A stretch of DNA of 64,000 nt from JAZUCL01 sp045639125. GTDB taxonomy: Bacteria; Bacillota; Clostridia; Oscillospirales; QAMX01. Shown here in pieces: positions 54,729 through 63,690 of this stretch. The notes below the pieces were generated by a model. That model was given only the letters and a program-made list of their open reading frames with translations. It was not told the DNA's origin and searched no databases. The number at the start of each line of letters is the position of its first letter. Position 1 is the first letter of the stretch. A program made the position numbers and the translations under genes. The stretch covers positions 61,165 to 125,164 of the forward strand of contig JAZUCL010000021.1 of assembly GCA_045639125.1 (NCBI GenBank), in the 5' to 3' direction.

Positions 54729-54773
54729 AAAACGCTCGATATACTTGCAAGTTGTCGAGCGTTTTGTTATAAT
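54729..54773 (+). terminator. terminator hairpin interlocked with the rluB promoter
   Basis: Stem AAAACGCTCGA/TCGAGCGTTTT (54729-54739/54755-54765). Its loop contains TTGCAA (54745-54750), and TATAAT starts 2 bp after the stem (54768-54773), 17 bp from it: a near-consensus promoter for rluB embedded in a terminator. Confidence 0.75.
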
Positions 54774-54807
54774 GAAAAAATAAAGGAATTTGTTTGGAGT
54801 TGTAAAA

Positions 54808-55521
54808 TTGAAAGAAAGATTGCAAAAAATCCTTTCTGCATTTGGTGTGGCATCTCGCCGTGCCTCAGAGGAATTGATTGCTGCAGGCCGTATAAAAGTC
54901 AATGGCGTTGTAGCATCTGTTGGTGATAGTGCAGATTCGCAACTTGATGTAATTACCCTTGACGGAAAGCCTATAAAAAGGGACAGTGAAAAAAATATAT
55001 ATATTGCACTTAACAAGCCGACAGGTTATGTTACGACAATGAAAGATGAGCAGGGAAGAAAAACTGTCTGTGATTTAACTTGTGACGTTGGTGCAAAGGT
55101 GTATCCTGTGGGACGACTTGACTTAAACTCCATGGGACTTTTGCTTATGACAAACGATGGAGAGTTGACGTACAAACTGACTCATCCAAAGCATGAGATA
55201 GAGAAAGAATATCTTGTAGGTGTAGAGGGCGATGTGAAAAGTTCGTTAAATGAACTTTCAAAGCCTATGGAAATAGACGGATATCGTACTAAAGGTGCAA
55301 AAGTTCGTCTTGTGCGTGACGGAGAAGGTATTAAATTATTGAGTGTTGTCATACATGAAGGAAGAAACCGACAAGTGCGTAAGATGTGTATGAAGTGTGG
55401 ACTAACTGTAAAGTGGCTTTTGCGTACACGAGTTGGAGAAATACGCCTTGATAATTTGGAAAAGGGAACGTGGAGACACCTAACAGAATCGGAAGTTAAA
55501 TATCTTAAAGGCATAAATTAA
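54808..55521 (+). CDS. rluB: 16S/23S rRNA pseudouridine synthase (RsuA/RluB family)
   Basis: 237 residues. An S4 RNA-binding domain (RLQKILSAFGVASRRASEELIAAGRIKVNG) precedes the catalytic domain, with the active-site VGRLDLNSMGLLLMTNDGEL (catalytic D) and EGRNRQVRKMC. It forms pseudouridine in rRNA. Start is TTG 54808 with TTGGAG at 54794-54799; a TTG at 54790 is less well placed. Confidence 0.93.
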   Translation: MKERLQKILSAFGVASRRASEELIAAGRIKVNGVVASVGDSADSQLDVITLDGKPIKRDSEKNIYIALNKPTGYVTTMKDEQGRKTVCDLTCDVGAKVYPVGRLDLNSMGLLLMTNDGELTYKLTHPKHEIEKEYLVGVEGDVKSSLNELSKPMEIDGYRTKGAKVRLVRDGEGIKLLSVVIHEGRNRQVRKMCMKCGLTVKWLLRTRVGEIRLDNLEKGTWRHLTESEVKYLKGIN

Positions 55522-55535
55522 GAGGAGATGTTATA

Positions 55536-56405
55536 ATGAATCAGGACTTAATGAGTAAACTCCATAATGCTTATGCTGAACTTTCAAAAGGTCAGAAGGC
55601 TATTGCTCGTTTTATGATCGAACATTATGATAAAGCAGCATTTATGACGGCAAATCGTCTTGGAGAGGTTGTTGGAATCAGCGAGTCTACTGTTGTTCGT
55701 TTTGCTGTTCGTCTTGGTTATGACGGATATCCCGAACTGCAAAGGGCACTTCAAGATATGATTCGCAACCGATTAACATCTGTACAGCGTCTTGAAGTTA
55801 CAAGTGATAAGTTGGACAAACAGAATGTTCTTCAGACAGTTATGCAAGAGGACGTAGAGAAAATCAATCTTACCCTTGCGGAACTTGATGAAAACGCTTT
55901 TGAATGGGCAGTTTCAGAACTTATGAATGCAAAGCGTATTTATATCGTTGGTACTCGTTCCTCTGCTGCTCTTGCAAGTTTTATGGGATTTTATTTTAAT
56001 CTTTTATTTGACAATGTACGTGTTATAAATGAAAATACTGTCAGTGATGTATTTGAACAGATATTGAGAGTAGATGAGGGTGATGTTGTTGTCGGCATCA
56101 GTTTCCCTCGTTATTCACGTCGCACACTTCGTGCAGTACAGTATGCAAAAAATCAAAATGCATCTGTAATTGCAATTACAGATAGCGTACTATCACCTAT
56201 AACTAAGTTTGCATCGTGTGCTTTATATGCAAAAAGTGATATGGCAAGTTTTGTTGATAGCCTTGTTGCACCCCTTAGCCTTATTAACGCTCTTATTGTG
56301 GCAATTGGCGTTCGTCAAAAGCACAGCATCGCAGATACTTTCGCAAAACTTGAAAATATCTGGGACGAGTATGGCGTATACGAAAAGAGCGAAACCGAAC
56401 TATGA
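55536..56405 (+). CDS. MurR/RpiR-family transcriptional regulator
   Basis: 289 residues. An N-terminal HTH_6 domain (SKGQKAIARFMIEHY and GISESTVVRFAVRLGYDGYPELQ) precedes a SIS sugar-phosphate-binding domain (IYIVGTRSSAALASFMGFYF, DVVVGISFPRYSRRTL). Such regulators respond to sugar phosphates. No sugar operon is adjacent; the target is unknown. It overlaps the next gene by 4 bp (ATGA), so they share a transcript. Confidence 0.9.
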   Translation: MNQDLMSKLHNAYAELSKGQKAIARFMIEHYDKAAFMTANRLGEVVGISESTVVRFAVRLGYDGYPELQRALQDMIRNRLTSVQRLEVTSDKLDKQNVLQTVMQEDVEKINLTLAELDENAFEWAVSELMNAKRIYIVGTRSSAALASFMGFYFNLLFDNVRVINENTVSDVFEQILRVDEGDVVVGISFPRYSRRTLRAVQYAKNQNASVIAITDSVLSPITKFASCALYAKSDMASFVDSLVAPLSLINALIVAIGVRQKHSIADTFAKLENIWDEYGVYEKSETEL

Positions 56406-57619
56406 GTCGAGTAGTTATTATCGGAGGCGGTGCTGCCGGTATGATGGCGGCAGGCTTTGCGGCACAGTACGGACATGAGGTTTTAGTTCTTGAAAAGAGT
56501 AAAACAACTTGCCTAAAACTTGGAATTACAGGTAAAGGCAGATGTAACGTCACGAATAACTGTGATGTGCGTACACTTATAGAGAACATCCCACAAAACG
56601 GAAAGTTTCTATACAGTGCATTTCAGCGTTTTACGCCACAAGATACTATGGATTTGTTTTCTACACTTGGTGTGCCGCTAAAGACTGAACGTGGTTCAAG
56701 AGTATTCCCAGAATCCGACAAGGCACTTGATATAGTATATGCCCTTCGTGCCTTTGCAAAAGATAACGGAGCACAGATAATCCATAAGAAATGCGAAAAA
56801 CTTCTTGTGAATGATGGTATGGTTTCAGGCGTAATTGCCTCCGGGGAGCGTATTGAGTGTGACTGCGTTTTGATTGCCACAGGAGGTATGTCGTATCCAA
56901 AAACAGGCTCAGATGGTGATGGTTACAAGTTGGCACAAAGCGTTGGACATAGAATTATAAAACCTCGTGCATCTCTTGTTCCGCTAAATGCTCATGAGGA
57001 CTGTGGGAAAATGCAAGGACTTGCATTAAAAAATGTAACCCTTCGTGCTTATGAGAATGATAAACTTATCTACGAAGAACTTGGTGAGATGCTGTTTACC
57101 CATTTTGGTATATCAGGACCTTTGGTACTTAGTGCAAGTGCCCACATGCGTAGATTTAATGAATGTAAGTATCGTGTTTCAATAGACCTGAAGCCGGGAC
57201 TTGATGAAAAACAACTTGATTCACGTCTGCTTCGTGATTTTAGTGAGAACTTAAACCGAGATTTTGGAAATAGTTTATCCAAACTTCTGCCAAAACTTAT
57301 AATTCCACGAGTGATTGAAAGAACAGGTATAAACCCTGCAACGAAAGTGAACTCTGTCACTCGTGAAGAGAGAAAGCGTCTTTGTGACGTAATTAAGGCA
57401 TTTGATATTCATGTATATTCCATGAGGAGTATTGACGAGGCAATAATTACGTCAGGAGGAGTGGATACTACCGAGATAAATCCCAAAACTATGGAATCTA
57501 AACTTGTAAAGGGATTGTATTTTGCAGGAGAGGTAATTGATACTGATGCATATACAGGTGGATTTAATTTGCAGATTGCATGGAGTACTGCCTATGCGGC
57601 AGCAACAAGTTTTGAATAG
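56402..57619 (+). CDS. BaiN/RdsA-family flavoprotein (HI0933-like)
   Basis: 405 residues. The FAD dinucleotide loop VVIIGGGAAGMMAAGFAAQYG is at residues 3-23, then LGITGKGRCNVTNNC and the C-terminal TGGVDTTEIN-like TSGGVDTTEINPKTME with GLYFAGEVIDTDAYTGGFNLQ. The family includes BaiN, a bile-acid dehydrogenation enzyme, and uncharacterised YhiN proteins, so the substrate is not safe to name. Operon position between RpiR and HutP is typical of Clostridia. Confidence 0.88.
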   Translation: MSRVVIIGGGAAGMMAAGFAAQYGHEVLVLEKSKTTCLKLGITGKGRCNVTNNCDVRTLIENIPQNGKFLYSAFQRFTPQDTMDLFSTLGVPLKTERGSRVFPESDKALDIVYALRAFAKDNGAQIIHKKCEKLLVNDGMVSGVIASGERIECDCVLIATGGMSYPKTGSDGDGYKLAQSVGHRIIKPRASLVPLNAHEDCGKMQGLALKNVTLRAYENDKLIYEELGEMLFTHFGISGPLVLSASAHMRRFNECKYRVSIDLKPGLDEKQLDSRLLRDFSENLNRDFGNSLSKLLPKLIIPRVIERTGINPATKVNSVTREERKRLCDVIKAFDIHVYSMRSIDEAIITSGGVDTTEINPKTMESKLVKGLYFAGEVIDTDAYTGGFNLQIAWSTAYAAATSFE

Positions 57620-57633
57620 AAGGAGAAGCGTAT

Positions 57634-58044
57634 ATGACATCGGTAAGTGCACAGGTCGCAAGTGCGGCTATTCGTCTTGCGTTGAGTGAGGATAGAGAAA
57701 TGGAACGGTCACTGCGTAGTGAATTGACGGAGTGTGGTTTTATAACGGCTGCTGTTGATTTTGGCGGTGAGTTTATTCCGTCAATCAACAAGATTATAGA
57801 GAGATCTGTTGTCGCTGCTAAACGTGAGGGTGTTATTAGTGAAACACACAACGAAGAAGGTGCAGTAGCAGGTGCTGCCCGTGAAGCACTTAGTCAACTT
57901 ATAAATAAGTCTATCGGCTTAAATGTAGGCGGAAAGATTGGTATTGCTCGTAATGGTGAGCATGTAAGCGTTGCGATGTTCTTTAGAATTGGTTTACTTC
58001 ATCTAAATGAAGTTGCTATAGGTCTCGGACATCGTGTAGTATAA
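57634..58044 (+). CDS. HutP family protein
   Basis: 136 residues: AVDFGGEFIPSINKIIERSVVAAKREGVI, EEGAVAGAAREALSQL, GLNVGGKIGIARNGEHVSVAMFF and GLLHLNEVAIGLGHR match the clostridial HutP family. B. subtilis HutP is an RNA-binding antiterminator of the histidine-use operon activated by histidine and Mg. No hut genes are present here, so the target is elsewhere or the role differs. RBS AAGGAGA. Confidence 0.88.
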   Translation: MTSVSAQVASAAIRLALSEDREMERSLRSELTECGFITAAVDFGGEFIPSINKIIERSVVAAKREGVISETHNEEGAVAGAAREALSQLINKSIGLNVGGKIGIARNGEHVSVAMFFRIGLLHLNEVAIGLGHRVV

Positions 58045-58064
58045 AAAGAAAAGAGGATAAAAGA

Positions 58065-58757
58065 ATGAATTATATAAGCATTGCAATAGATGGACCGTCC
58101 GGTGCAGGTAAAAGCACAATAGCAAGAGTTTTGTCAAGTGAACTTGGCTACATTTACGTAGATACAGGTGCACTTTATCGTGCTATCGGCTACTATGTAG
58201 CACAGTGTGGTGTAGAGGTTGACAATGAAGATATGGTTGCTGCTGTTGCACCTCTTGCGTCGGTTGAATTAAAATATATTGATGGTATACAACACGTATA
58301 TGTAAATGGAGATGACGTGACGGATAAAATCCGTACACCAAAAATCTCCCAGTACGCATCGAAGGTATCTGCTTATGGTGCGGTACGTAGTCATCTTTTA
58401 GATACACAACGCAATATCGCAAAGTCAAACAATATCATTATGGATGGCAGAGATATTGGCACAACAATTTTGCCTGACGCACAGATTAAGTTGTTTTTAC
58501 AAGCAGATGTTCGTGACAGAGCACAACGCCGTTTTGACGAACTTTGTCTTAAAGGCACAAAGGTAACTTATAATGAAGTTCTCGCTGATATGCGTGAACG
58601 TGATTATCGTGACAGCCACAGAGAAATTTCTCCGCTAAAAAAGGCAGATGACGCTATTGTTATTGATACAACAGGAAATACTCTTGAAAAGAGTATTTCA
58701 GTTGTAAAGTCTATTGTTGAGGAACGTCTTCGTGCAATTGAGAATGCAGGAGGCTAA
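58065..58757 (+). CDS. cmk: cytidylate kinase
   Basis: 230 residues: P-loop GPSGAGKS (10-17), VDTGALYRAIGYY and MDGRDIGTTILPDAQIKLFL. It phosphorylates CMP and dCMP. ATG 58065 follows AGAGGAT. The order cmk-plsC-ispH-rpsA is widely conserved in Clostridia and supports the calls of all four. Confidence 0.96.
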   Translation: MNYISIAIDGPSGAGKSTIARVLSSELGYIYVDTGALYRAIGYYVAQCGVEVDNEDMVAAVAPLASVELKYIDGIQHVYVNGDDVTDKIRTPKISQYASKVSAYGAVRSHLLDTQRNIAKSNNIIMDGRDIGTTILPDAQIKLFLQADVRDRAQRRFDELCLKGTKVTYNEVLADMRERDYRDSHREISPLKKADDAIVIDTTGNTLEKSISVVKSIVEERLRAIENAGG

Positions 58758-58760
58758 ACT

Positions 58761-59357
58761 ATGTGGTTTACTTTTCTAATTACTGTAGTAAAAATTGCAC
58801 TTTCTTTTGTATCACCCTCAAAAGTATATAACGAAGAGAATTTGCCGAAAGGTGCGGCAATACTTTGCCCGAACCATACGACATTGCGTGACCCGTTATA
58901 CGTTGCGGTTACGCTTGGTTACCGCCATCGACTTGCATTTATGGCGAAAGCGGAACTTTTTTGTAATGCCTTGACGAAGTGGTTTTTTGGAAGCATCAAT
59001 GCTTTCCCGGTCAAACGTGGAGCAGGTGATTTAGGTGCTGTTAAGAAAAGTCTTGAAGCGTTAAAAGACGGACGAAAACTAATAATGTTTCCTGAAGGTA
59101 CACGAGTAAAAGAGGGCGAGGAAGTAGAGGCAAAAGCAGGTGCTGCAATGCTTGCGGCAAAGACAGGTGTCCCTATTATTCCTATTTATATTAAAAACGG
59201 CAATACATTCTTTAAGAGAGTCAAACTCTTTATAGGTGAGCCGATAACCGTAACTGTAACCGATAAGAAAACGGCAAACGATGTATATAAAACTTCTGCT
59301 ACCCAATGTATGACGGCAATAAAAGAACTACAAAACAAATATGAAATGGACAAATAG
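58761..59357 (+). CDS. plsC: 1-acyl-sn-glycerol-3-phosphate acyltransferase
   Basis: 198 residues. Catalytic H39-x4-D44 (NHTTLRDPL), then FPVKRGAGDLGAVKK and FPEGTRVKEG, the glycerol-phosphate binding blocks. It makes phosphatidic acid from lyso-phosphatidic acid at the membrane. ATG 58761 is 3 bp after cmk. One base separates its stop codon from the ispH start. Confidence 0.94.
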   Translation: MWFTFLITVVKIALSFVSPSKVYNEENLPKGAAILCPNHTTLRDPLYVAVTLGYRHRLAFMAKAELFCNALTKWFFGSINAFPVKRGAGDLGAVKKSLEALKDGRKLIMFPEGTRVKEGEEVEAKAGAAMLAAKTGVPIIPIYIKNGNTFFKRVKLFIGEPITVTVTDKKTANDVYKTSATQCMTAIKELQNKYEMDK

Positions 59358-59358
59358 T

Positions 59359-61386
59359 ATGGAAATTACACTTGCTAAAAATGCGGGATTTTGTTTTGGT
59401 GTCGATCGTGCCGTTAACATGGCAATTGATACAGCATCAAAAGAGAATAATTGTTATAGTTTGGGACTTCTGATTCACAATTCAGATGTTGTTAAAATGC
59501 TGACAGAAAAGGGCTTGTCGGTAGTCGATGAGCCATCGCAAGTTCCAGAAGGTAGCGTTTGCATTATAAGAGCACACGGCGTAGGGGAGGCTGTCTATGA
59601 CAAACTTACAAGTCGTGGTGTTCAGATAGTTGATGCAACTTGCCCTTTCGTTTCAAAAATTCATAAAACAGTTCGACGTGAGTCAGAGTCGGGACGACAT
59701 ATTCTCATAGTTGGAAGTGGAACACACCCTGAAGTAAAAGGAATTGCAGGCTGGTGTAGTGCCTGCGATACCGTAGAGAATATGGACGAATTGTTAACAT
59801 GGGTGGAAGAATGGCGTAAAAAAGGGGACTTGCCGGTGAGTGTTGTGGCTCAAACAACGACAAATTTAAAAAAATGGAACGAATTCGTAAAAATTATAAA
59901 AAAAGAGTGTACAAATGCAAAAATATTTGATACAATATGTAATGCTACCGAAGAAAGGCAAACTTGCGCTCAAAAGTTAGCCCGTGAATCGGAAATCATG
60001 GTTGTGATTGGCGACCGTCTTAGTTCCAATACAAACAAACTTTATGAGATATGTCGTGAGTATTGCGACTGCACAATTCTCATAGAAAATGAATTTGCAA
60101 AGGAACTTAATGATGAGGCATACGTTGGACAGATTCGTTCTGCGAAACGTATTGGCGTTACGGCGGGAGCGTCAACACCATCATGGATAATTAAGGAGGT
60201 TATAAACAAAATGAGCGATGAGATGAAAAACGTAAACACCCCTGCGGATGCAGAAGAAAACTTTGAGGCATTGTATGAGCAATTTATAAATAATGAAAAG
60301 GGAGTTCACAACGGTGACAAGATTGTCGGTACAGTAGTAAGCGTATCTTCCGATGTACAGGTTGAGATAATCGGTGTTAAGCATTCTGCGTTCATTCCCT
60401 ATTCCGAGCTCAGTGACGATCCTAACTACAAGGCAAGTGAACACTATAAGGTCGGCGATGAGATTGAAGCATCTGTTGTCCGTGTAAATGACGCTGAAGG
60501 TGTTATAACTCTGTCTAAAAAGCGTCTTGACGCTATGAAGGGCTGGGACGTTGTAGAGGCAGCCTCCGAGAGCGGAGAGGTTGTTGAAGGCGTTGTATGT
60601 GAAGAAAATAAGGGTGGCGTTGTCGTTACCGTTTGTGGCGTAAGAGTATTTGTACCTGCATCTCGTACCGGTCTCGGTAAAGATGTTCCCATGTCTACTA
60701 TACTTCGTCAGAATGTAAAACTTAAGATTACTGAAGTAAATCGTGCTCGCCGCCGTGTTGTTGGCGATATTCGTGCCGTTATTGCTGCAGAGCGTAAGAT
60801 TCTTAGCGACAAGATATGGGCAGATATTGCAGTAGGCAATACCTATCATGGTGTTGTTAAGTCCCTCACATCTTATGGTGCGTTTGTTGACATTGGCGGT
60901 GTTGACGGTATGGTACACATCAGCGAATTGTCTTGGAATCGTATTAAACATCCTTCCGATGTTCTTTCAATCGGTCAGGAGATTGACGTATTCGTAATTG
61001 CACTTGACGCTGAAAAGAAGAAGATATCTCTCGGCTACCGCCGTGAAGAAGACAACCCATGGACAAAGTTCACTGCTGCATACAATGTAGGAGATGTTGC
61101 TTCTGTTAAGATTCTCAAGTTTATGCCTTTTGGTGCATTTGCTGAGATTATCCCCGGTGTTGATGGACTAATCCATATTTCTCAGATATCTGCTACACAG
61201 CGTGTTAACAAGGCTGAGGACGTATTGTCTGAGGGCGAAGTTGTTGACGCAAAGATCACAGATATTGATATGGAAAAGCAGAAGATTTCTTTGAGTATCC
61301 GTGCACTTGCACAGGAAGTAGTTGAAGAGGAAGCATCTCAAGAAGATGCAGTCGAAGAGGTCGCAGTTGAGGAAAGTGCTGAATAA
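59359..61386 (+). CDS. ispH-rpsA: bifunctional IspH reductase-ribosomal protein S1 fusion
   Basis: 675 residues. The first ~282 residues are 4-hydroxy-3-methylbut-2-enyl diphosphate reductase (last step of the MEP pathway), with 4Fe-4S cysteines C12 (GFCFG), C95 (ATCPF) and C194 (CNATEERQ). From about residue 310 come four S1 repeats (for example GAFVDIGGVDGMVHISELSW) and an acidic tail. Such fusions are known in Clostridia. ATG 59359 is used; ATGs at 59341 and 59346 lie in plsC. A strong ribosome binding site (60193-60200) precedes an internal in-frame ATG at 60211 (residue 285), just before the S1 part. Confidence 0.95.
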   Translation: MEITLAKNAGFCFGVDRAVNMAIDTASKENNCYSLGLLIHNSDVVKMLTEKGLSVVDEPSQVPEGSVCIIRAHGVGEAVYDKLTSRGVQIVDATCPFVSKIHKTVRRESESGRHILIVGSGTHPEVKGIAGWCSACDTVENMDELLTWVEEWRKKGDLPVSVVAQTTTNLKKWNEFVKIIKKECTNAKIFDTICNATEERQTCAQKLARESEIMVVIGDRLSSNTNKLYEICREYCDCTILIENEFAKELNDEAYVGQIRSAKRIGVTAGASTPSWIIKEVINKMSDEMKNVNTPADAEENFEALYEQFINNEKGVHNGDKIVGTVVSVSSDVQVEIIGVKHSAFIPYSELSDDPNYKASEHYKVGDEIEASVVRVNDAEGVITLSKKRLDAMKGWDVVEAASESGEVVEGVVCEENKGGVVVTVCGVRVFVPASRTGLGKDVPMSTILRQNVKLKITEVNRARRRVVGDIRAVIAAERKILSDKIWADIAVGNTYHGVVKSLTSYGAFVDIGGVDGMVHISELSWNRIKHPSDVLSIGQEIDVFVIALDAEKKKISLGYRREEDNPWTKFTAAYNVGDVASVKILKFMPFGAFAEIIPGVDGLIHISQISATQRVNKAEDVLSEGEVVDAKITDIDMEKQKISLSIRALAQEVVEEEASQEDAVEEVAVEESAE

Positions 61387-61418
61387 TTAACGAAACCTCG
61401 ACTTTTGTTAGTCATAAT

Positions 61419-61447
61419 AATCCCGATGCAAAAGGCATCGGGATTTT
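61419..61447 (+). terminator. Rho-independent terminator after ispH-rpsA
   Basis: AATCCCGATGC/GCATCGGGATT (61419-61429/61435-61445), loop AAAAG, then TTTAT. serS starts 38 bp later with no promoter I can see. Confidence 0.88.
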
Positions 61448-61484
61448 ATGTAAAACATCAAAATATACAGGACGGTAAATAGAT

Positions 61485-62768
61485 ATGATTGATATGAAAC
61501 TTATCCGAACAAATCCGGATCTTGTAAAAGAGAATATCAAGAAGAAATTTCAAGACGATAAATTAGCAATTGTCGATGAAATCATAGAACTTGACAAGCA
61601 GTTTCGTGATGCAAAGATGAAAAGTGACCAGTTGAGAAGTCAAAGAAACAACATCAGTAAAAAAATTGGTGCTTTGATGGGACAAGGTAAAAAAGAAGAA
61701 GCAGAAGAAACGAAGAAACTTGTTTCCGACATGGCACAGGAACTTGAAGATCTTTCAACTCTTGCAGATCGTCTTGAGGGAGAGGTTCGTGAGCGTATGC
61801 TTGTTATTCCCAATATTATTGATGACAGCGTACCAATTGGCCGTGACGATAGTGAAAATGTAGAAGTACAGAGATTTGGTGAGGCTACTATACCTGAATT
61901 TGAAATTCCTTACCATGTTGATATAATGGAACGTCTTAACGGTATTGACCTTGATGGTGCAAGACGCACCAGCGGTAATGGTTTCTACTACCTAAAGGGC
62001 GATATTGCAAGACTTCAGTCTGCAATTTTGTCTTACGCTCGTGACTTTATGATTGACAAGGGATTTACCTACTATATCCCACCATTCATGATTCGTTCCA
62101 ACGTAGTAACAGGTGTTATGAGTTTTGCTGAGATGGAGAATATGATGTACAAGATTGAGGGCGAAGATCTCTACCTCATCGGTACAAGTGAACATTCCAT
62201 GATAGGTAAATTTATAGACACACTTCTTGATGAGAGTGAACTTCCTCAGACTATGACAAGTTATTCTCCGTGCTTTAGAAAAGAAGTTGGTGCTCACGGA
62301 ATTGAGGAACGTGGCGTGTACAGAATACATCAGTTCGAGAAGCAGGAGATGGTTGTAGTCTGTATGCCAGAAGAGAGTATGGATTGGTTCCATAAACTCT
62401 ACTCCTATTCAGTGGAATTTTTCCGTTCCCTTGATATTCCTGTGCGTACTCTTGAATGTTGTTCAGGCGACTTGGCAGATTTGAAGGTCAAGAGTATAGA
62501 TGTAGAGGCATGGTCACCAAGACAGCAGAAGTACTTTGAAGTCGGTAGTTGTTCAAACCTCGGCGATGCACAGGCACGCCGTCTTGGCATTCGTGTTCGC
62601 AATAAGGAAAAGGGCAACTTCTTCCCTCATACACTAAACAATACTGTTGTGGCACCGCCTCGTATGCTTATTGCATTCCTTGAGAACAACTTAAACTCCG
62701 ATGGTAGTATTAATATCCCTGAAGCACTGAGAATGTACATGGGTGGAAAATCCGTTATCGAAAGATAG
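61485..62768 (+). CDS. serS: seryl-tRNA synthetase
   Basis: 427 residues. The N-terminal coiled-coil arm (about 25-100, MKSDQLRSQRNNISKKIG) that holds the long tRNA-Ser variable arm is followed by the class II core: motif 2 SPCFRKEVGAHGIEERGVYRIHQFEKQE and motif 3 VAPPRMLIAFLENN. It charges tRNA-Ser and tRNA-Sec. ATG 61485 has only a weak ribosome binding site nearby (GACGG). Length is normal. Confidence 0.96.
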   Translation: MIDMKLIRTNPDLVKENIKKKFQDDKLAIVDEIIELDKQFRDAKMKSDQLRSQRNNISKKIGALMGQGKKEEAEETKKLVSDMAQELEDLSTLADRLEGEVRERMLVIPNIIDDSVPIGRDDSENVEVQRFGEATIPEFEIPYHVDIMERLNGIDLDGARRTSGNGFYYLKGDIARLQSAILSYARDFMIDKGFTYYIPPFMIRSNVVTGVMSFAEMENMMYKIEGEDLYLIGTSEHSMIGKFIDTLLDESELPQTMTSYSPCFRKEVGAHGIEERGVYRIHQFEKQEMVVVCMPEESMDWFHKLYSYSVEFFRSLDIPVRTLECCSGDLADLKVKSIDVEAWSPRQQKYFEVGSCSNLGDAQARRLGIRVRNKEKGNFFPHTLNNTVVAPPRMLIAFLENNLNSDGSINIPEALRMYMGGKSVIER

Positions 62769-62803
62769 TTTCGTAAATTTACAGTAAAAATAACAAAAAA
62801 CTA

Positions 62804-62832
62804 TTGAATTTTTGCCAGCATCATGATATAAT
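62804..62832 (+). promoter_or_regulatory. strong promoter of hpf
   Basis: TTGAAT (62804-62809), 17-bp spacer, TATAAT (62827-62832) with TGA extending the -10. The leader is about 60 nt. Confidence 0.82.
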
Positions 62833-62896
62833 AGTTACAAGAGGAGGACAAAATACTAAAGAATAATCTTGTAATTTTTTGAGAGGAGCTGACACT

Positions 62897-63424
62897 ATGA
62901 AGTTTATGTTTACCGGTAGAAAACTTGACCTTGGTGATGATGTAAAAGCGTATGCAGAGAAGAAAATGGCAAAACTTGACCGCTATTTTCGTAACGATGC
63001 AGAAACAACAATTATCTGCCATCAAGAGCGAGGACGCTTCACATCAGAGGTAACAGTCAGATCCGATAATATGTTCTTCCGTGCTCAAAGCACCAAGACT
63101 GATTTGTATGCTACATTTGATGAAATCGTTGATACGATTGATCGTCAAATTCGTAAGAACAAGACAAGACTTGAAAAACGTCTACGTAGCGGTGCATTTG
63201 AACGGGAGTTGCCAAACGAAACTATTGATGTAGCGGAAGATAAATTTGAACTTGTCCGCACAAAACGATTTGCAATCAAGCCCATGTCTGTTGAAGAGGC
63301 AATTATGCAGATGAATCTTTTGGATCATATGTTTTTTGCTTTTAGAAATCAAGATGACGAAGATAGATATTGTGTCGTGTATCGCAGAAATGACGGTGGA
63401 TATGGCGTGATTGAAAGTGACTGA
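62897..63424 (+). CDS. hpf: ribosome hibernation promoting factor, long form
   Basis: 175 residues: an N-terminal HPF/YfiA domain (MKFMFTGRKLDLGDDVKAYAEKKMAKLDRYF) and a C-terminal dimerisation domain (RTKRFAIKPMSVEEAIMQMNLLDHMFFAFRN). The long form dimerises 70S ribosomes into inactive 100S particles in stationary phase. ATG 62897 follows GAGAGGAG at 62881-62888. Confidence 0.95.
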   Translation: MKFMFTGRKLDLGDDVKAYAEKKMAKLDRYFRNDAETTIICHQERGRFTSEVTVRSDNMFFRAQSTKTDLYATFDEIVDTIDRQIRKNKTRLEKRLRSGAFERELPNETIDVAEDKFELVRTKRFAIKPMSVEEAIMQMNLLDHMFFAFRNQDDEDRYCVVYRRNDGGYGVIESD

Positions 63425-63456
63425 TTAAGCACTACAATGATATAACAAGTAGCAAT

Positions 63457-63494
63457 GCCCATCACTTTTGAAGTGATGGGCGTTTACTATTCTT
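63457..63494 (+). terminator. terminator-like hairpin after hpf
   Basis: Perfect stem GCCCATCACTT/AAGTGATGGGC (63457-63467/63471-63481) with a T-poor tail (GTTTACTATTC); likely the hpf terminator. Confidence 0.75.
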
Positions 63495-63566
63495 TAAGAG
63501 AAAAATGAGAGAAAAAATAAAGAAGTAAATTGGTAGAAAATAAATAAAATTTATTTTAGAAAAGTA

Positions 63567-63595
63567 TTGACAAAGGTAAAATCCTATGCTATACT
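63567..63595 (+). promoter_or_regulatory. rRNA operon promoter P1
   Basis: TTGACA (63567-63572), 17-bp spacer, TATACT (63590-63595) with TGC extended -10. Confidence 0.88.
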
Positions 63596-63661
63596 ACATA
63601 GGCTCCTGTAAATTGTAGTCAATGCTGTCAAGAAAAATTTTGAAATTTTCAAAAAAAGTTC

Positions 63662-63690
63662 TTGACATTGTTAGAAAACTGTGGTACACT
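63662..63690 (+). promoter_or_regulatory. rRNA operon promoter P2
   Basis: TTGACA (63662-63667), 17-bp spacer, TACACT (63685-63690) with TGG extended -10, 95 bp downstream of P1. Below it the leader holds a hairpin GCCGACTC-GGTA-GAGTTGGC (about 63701-63720). Confidence 0.85.
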
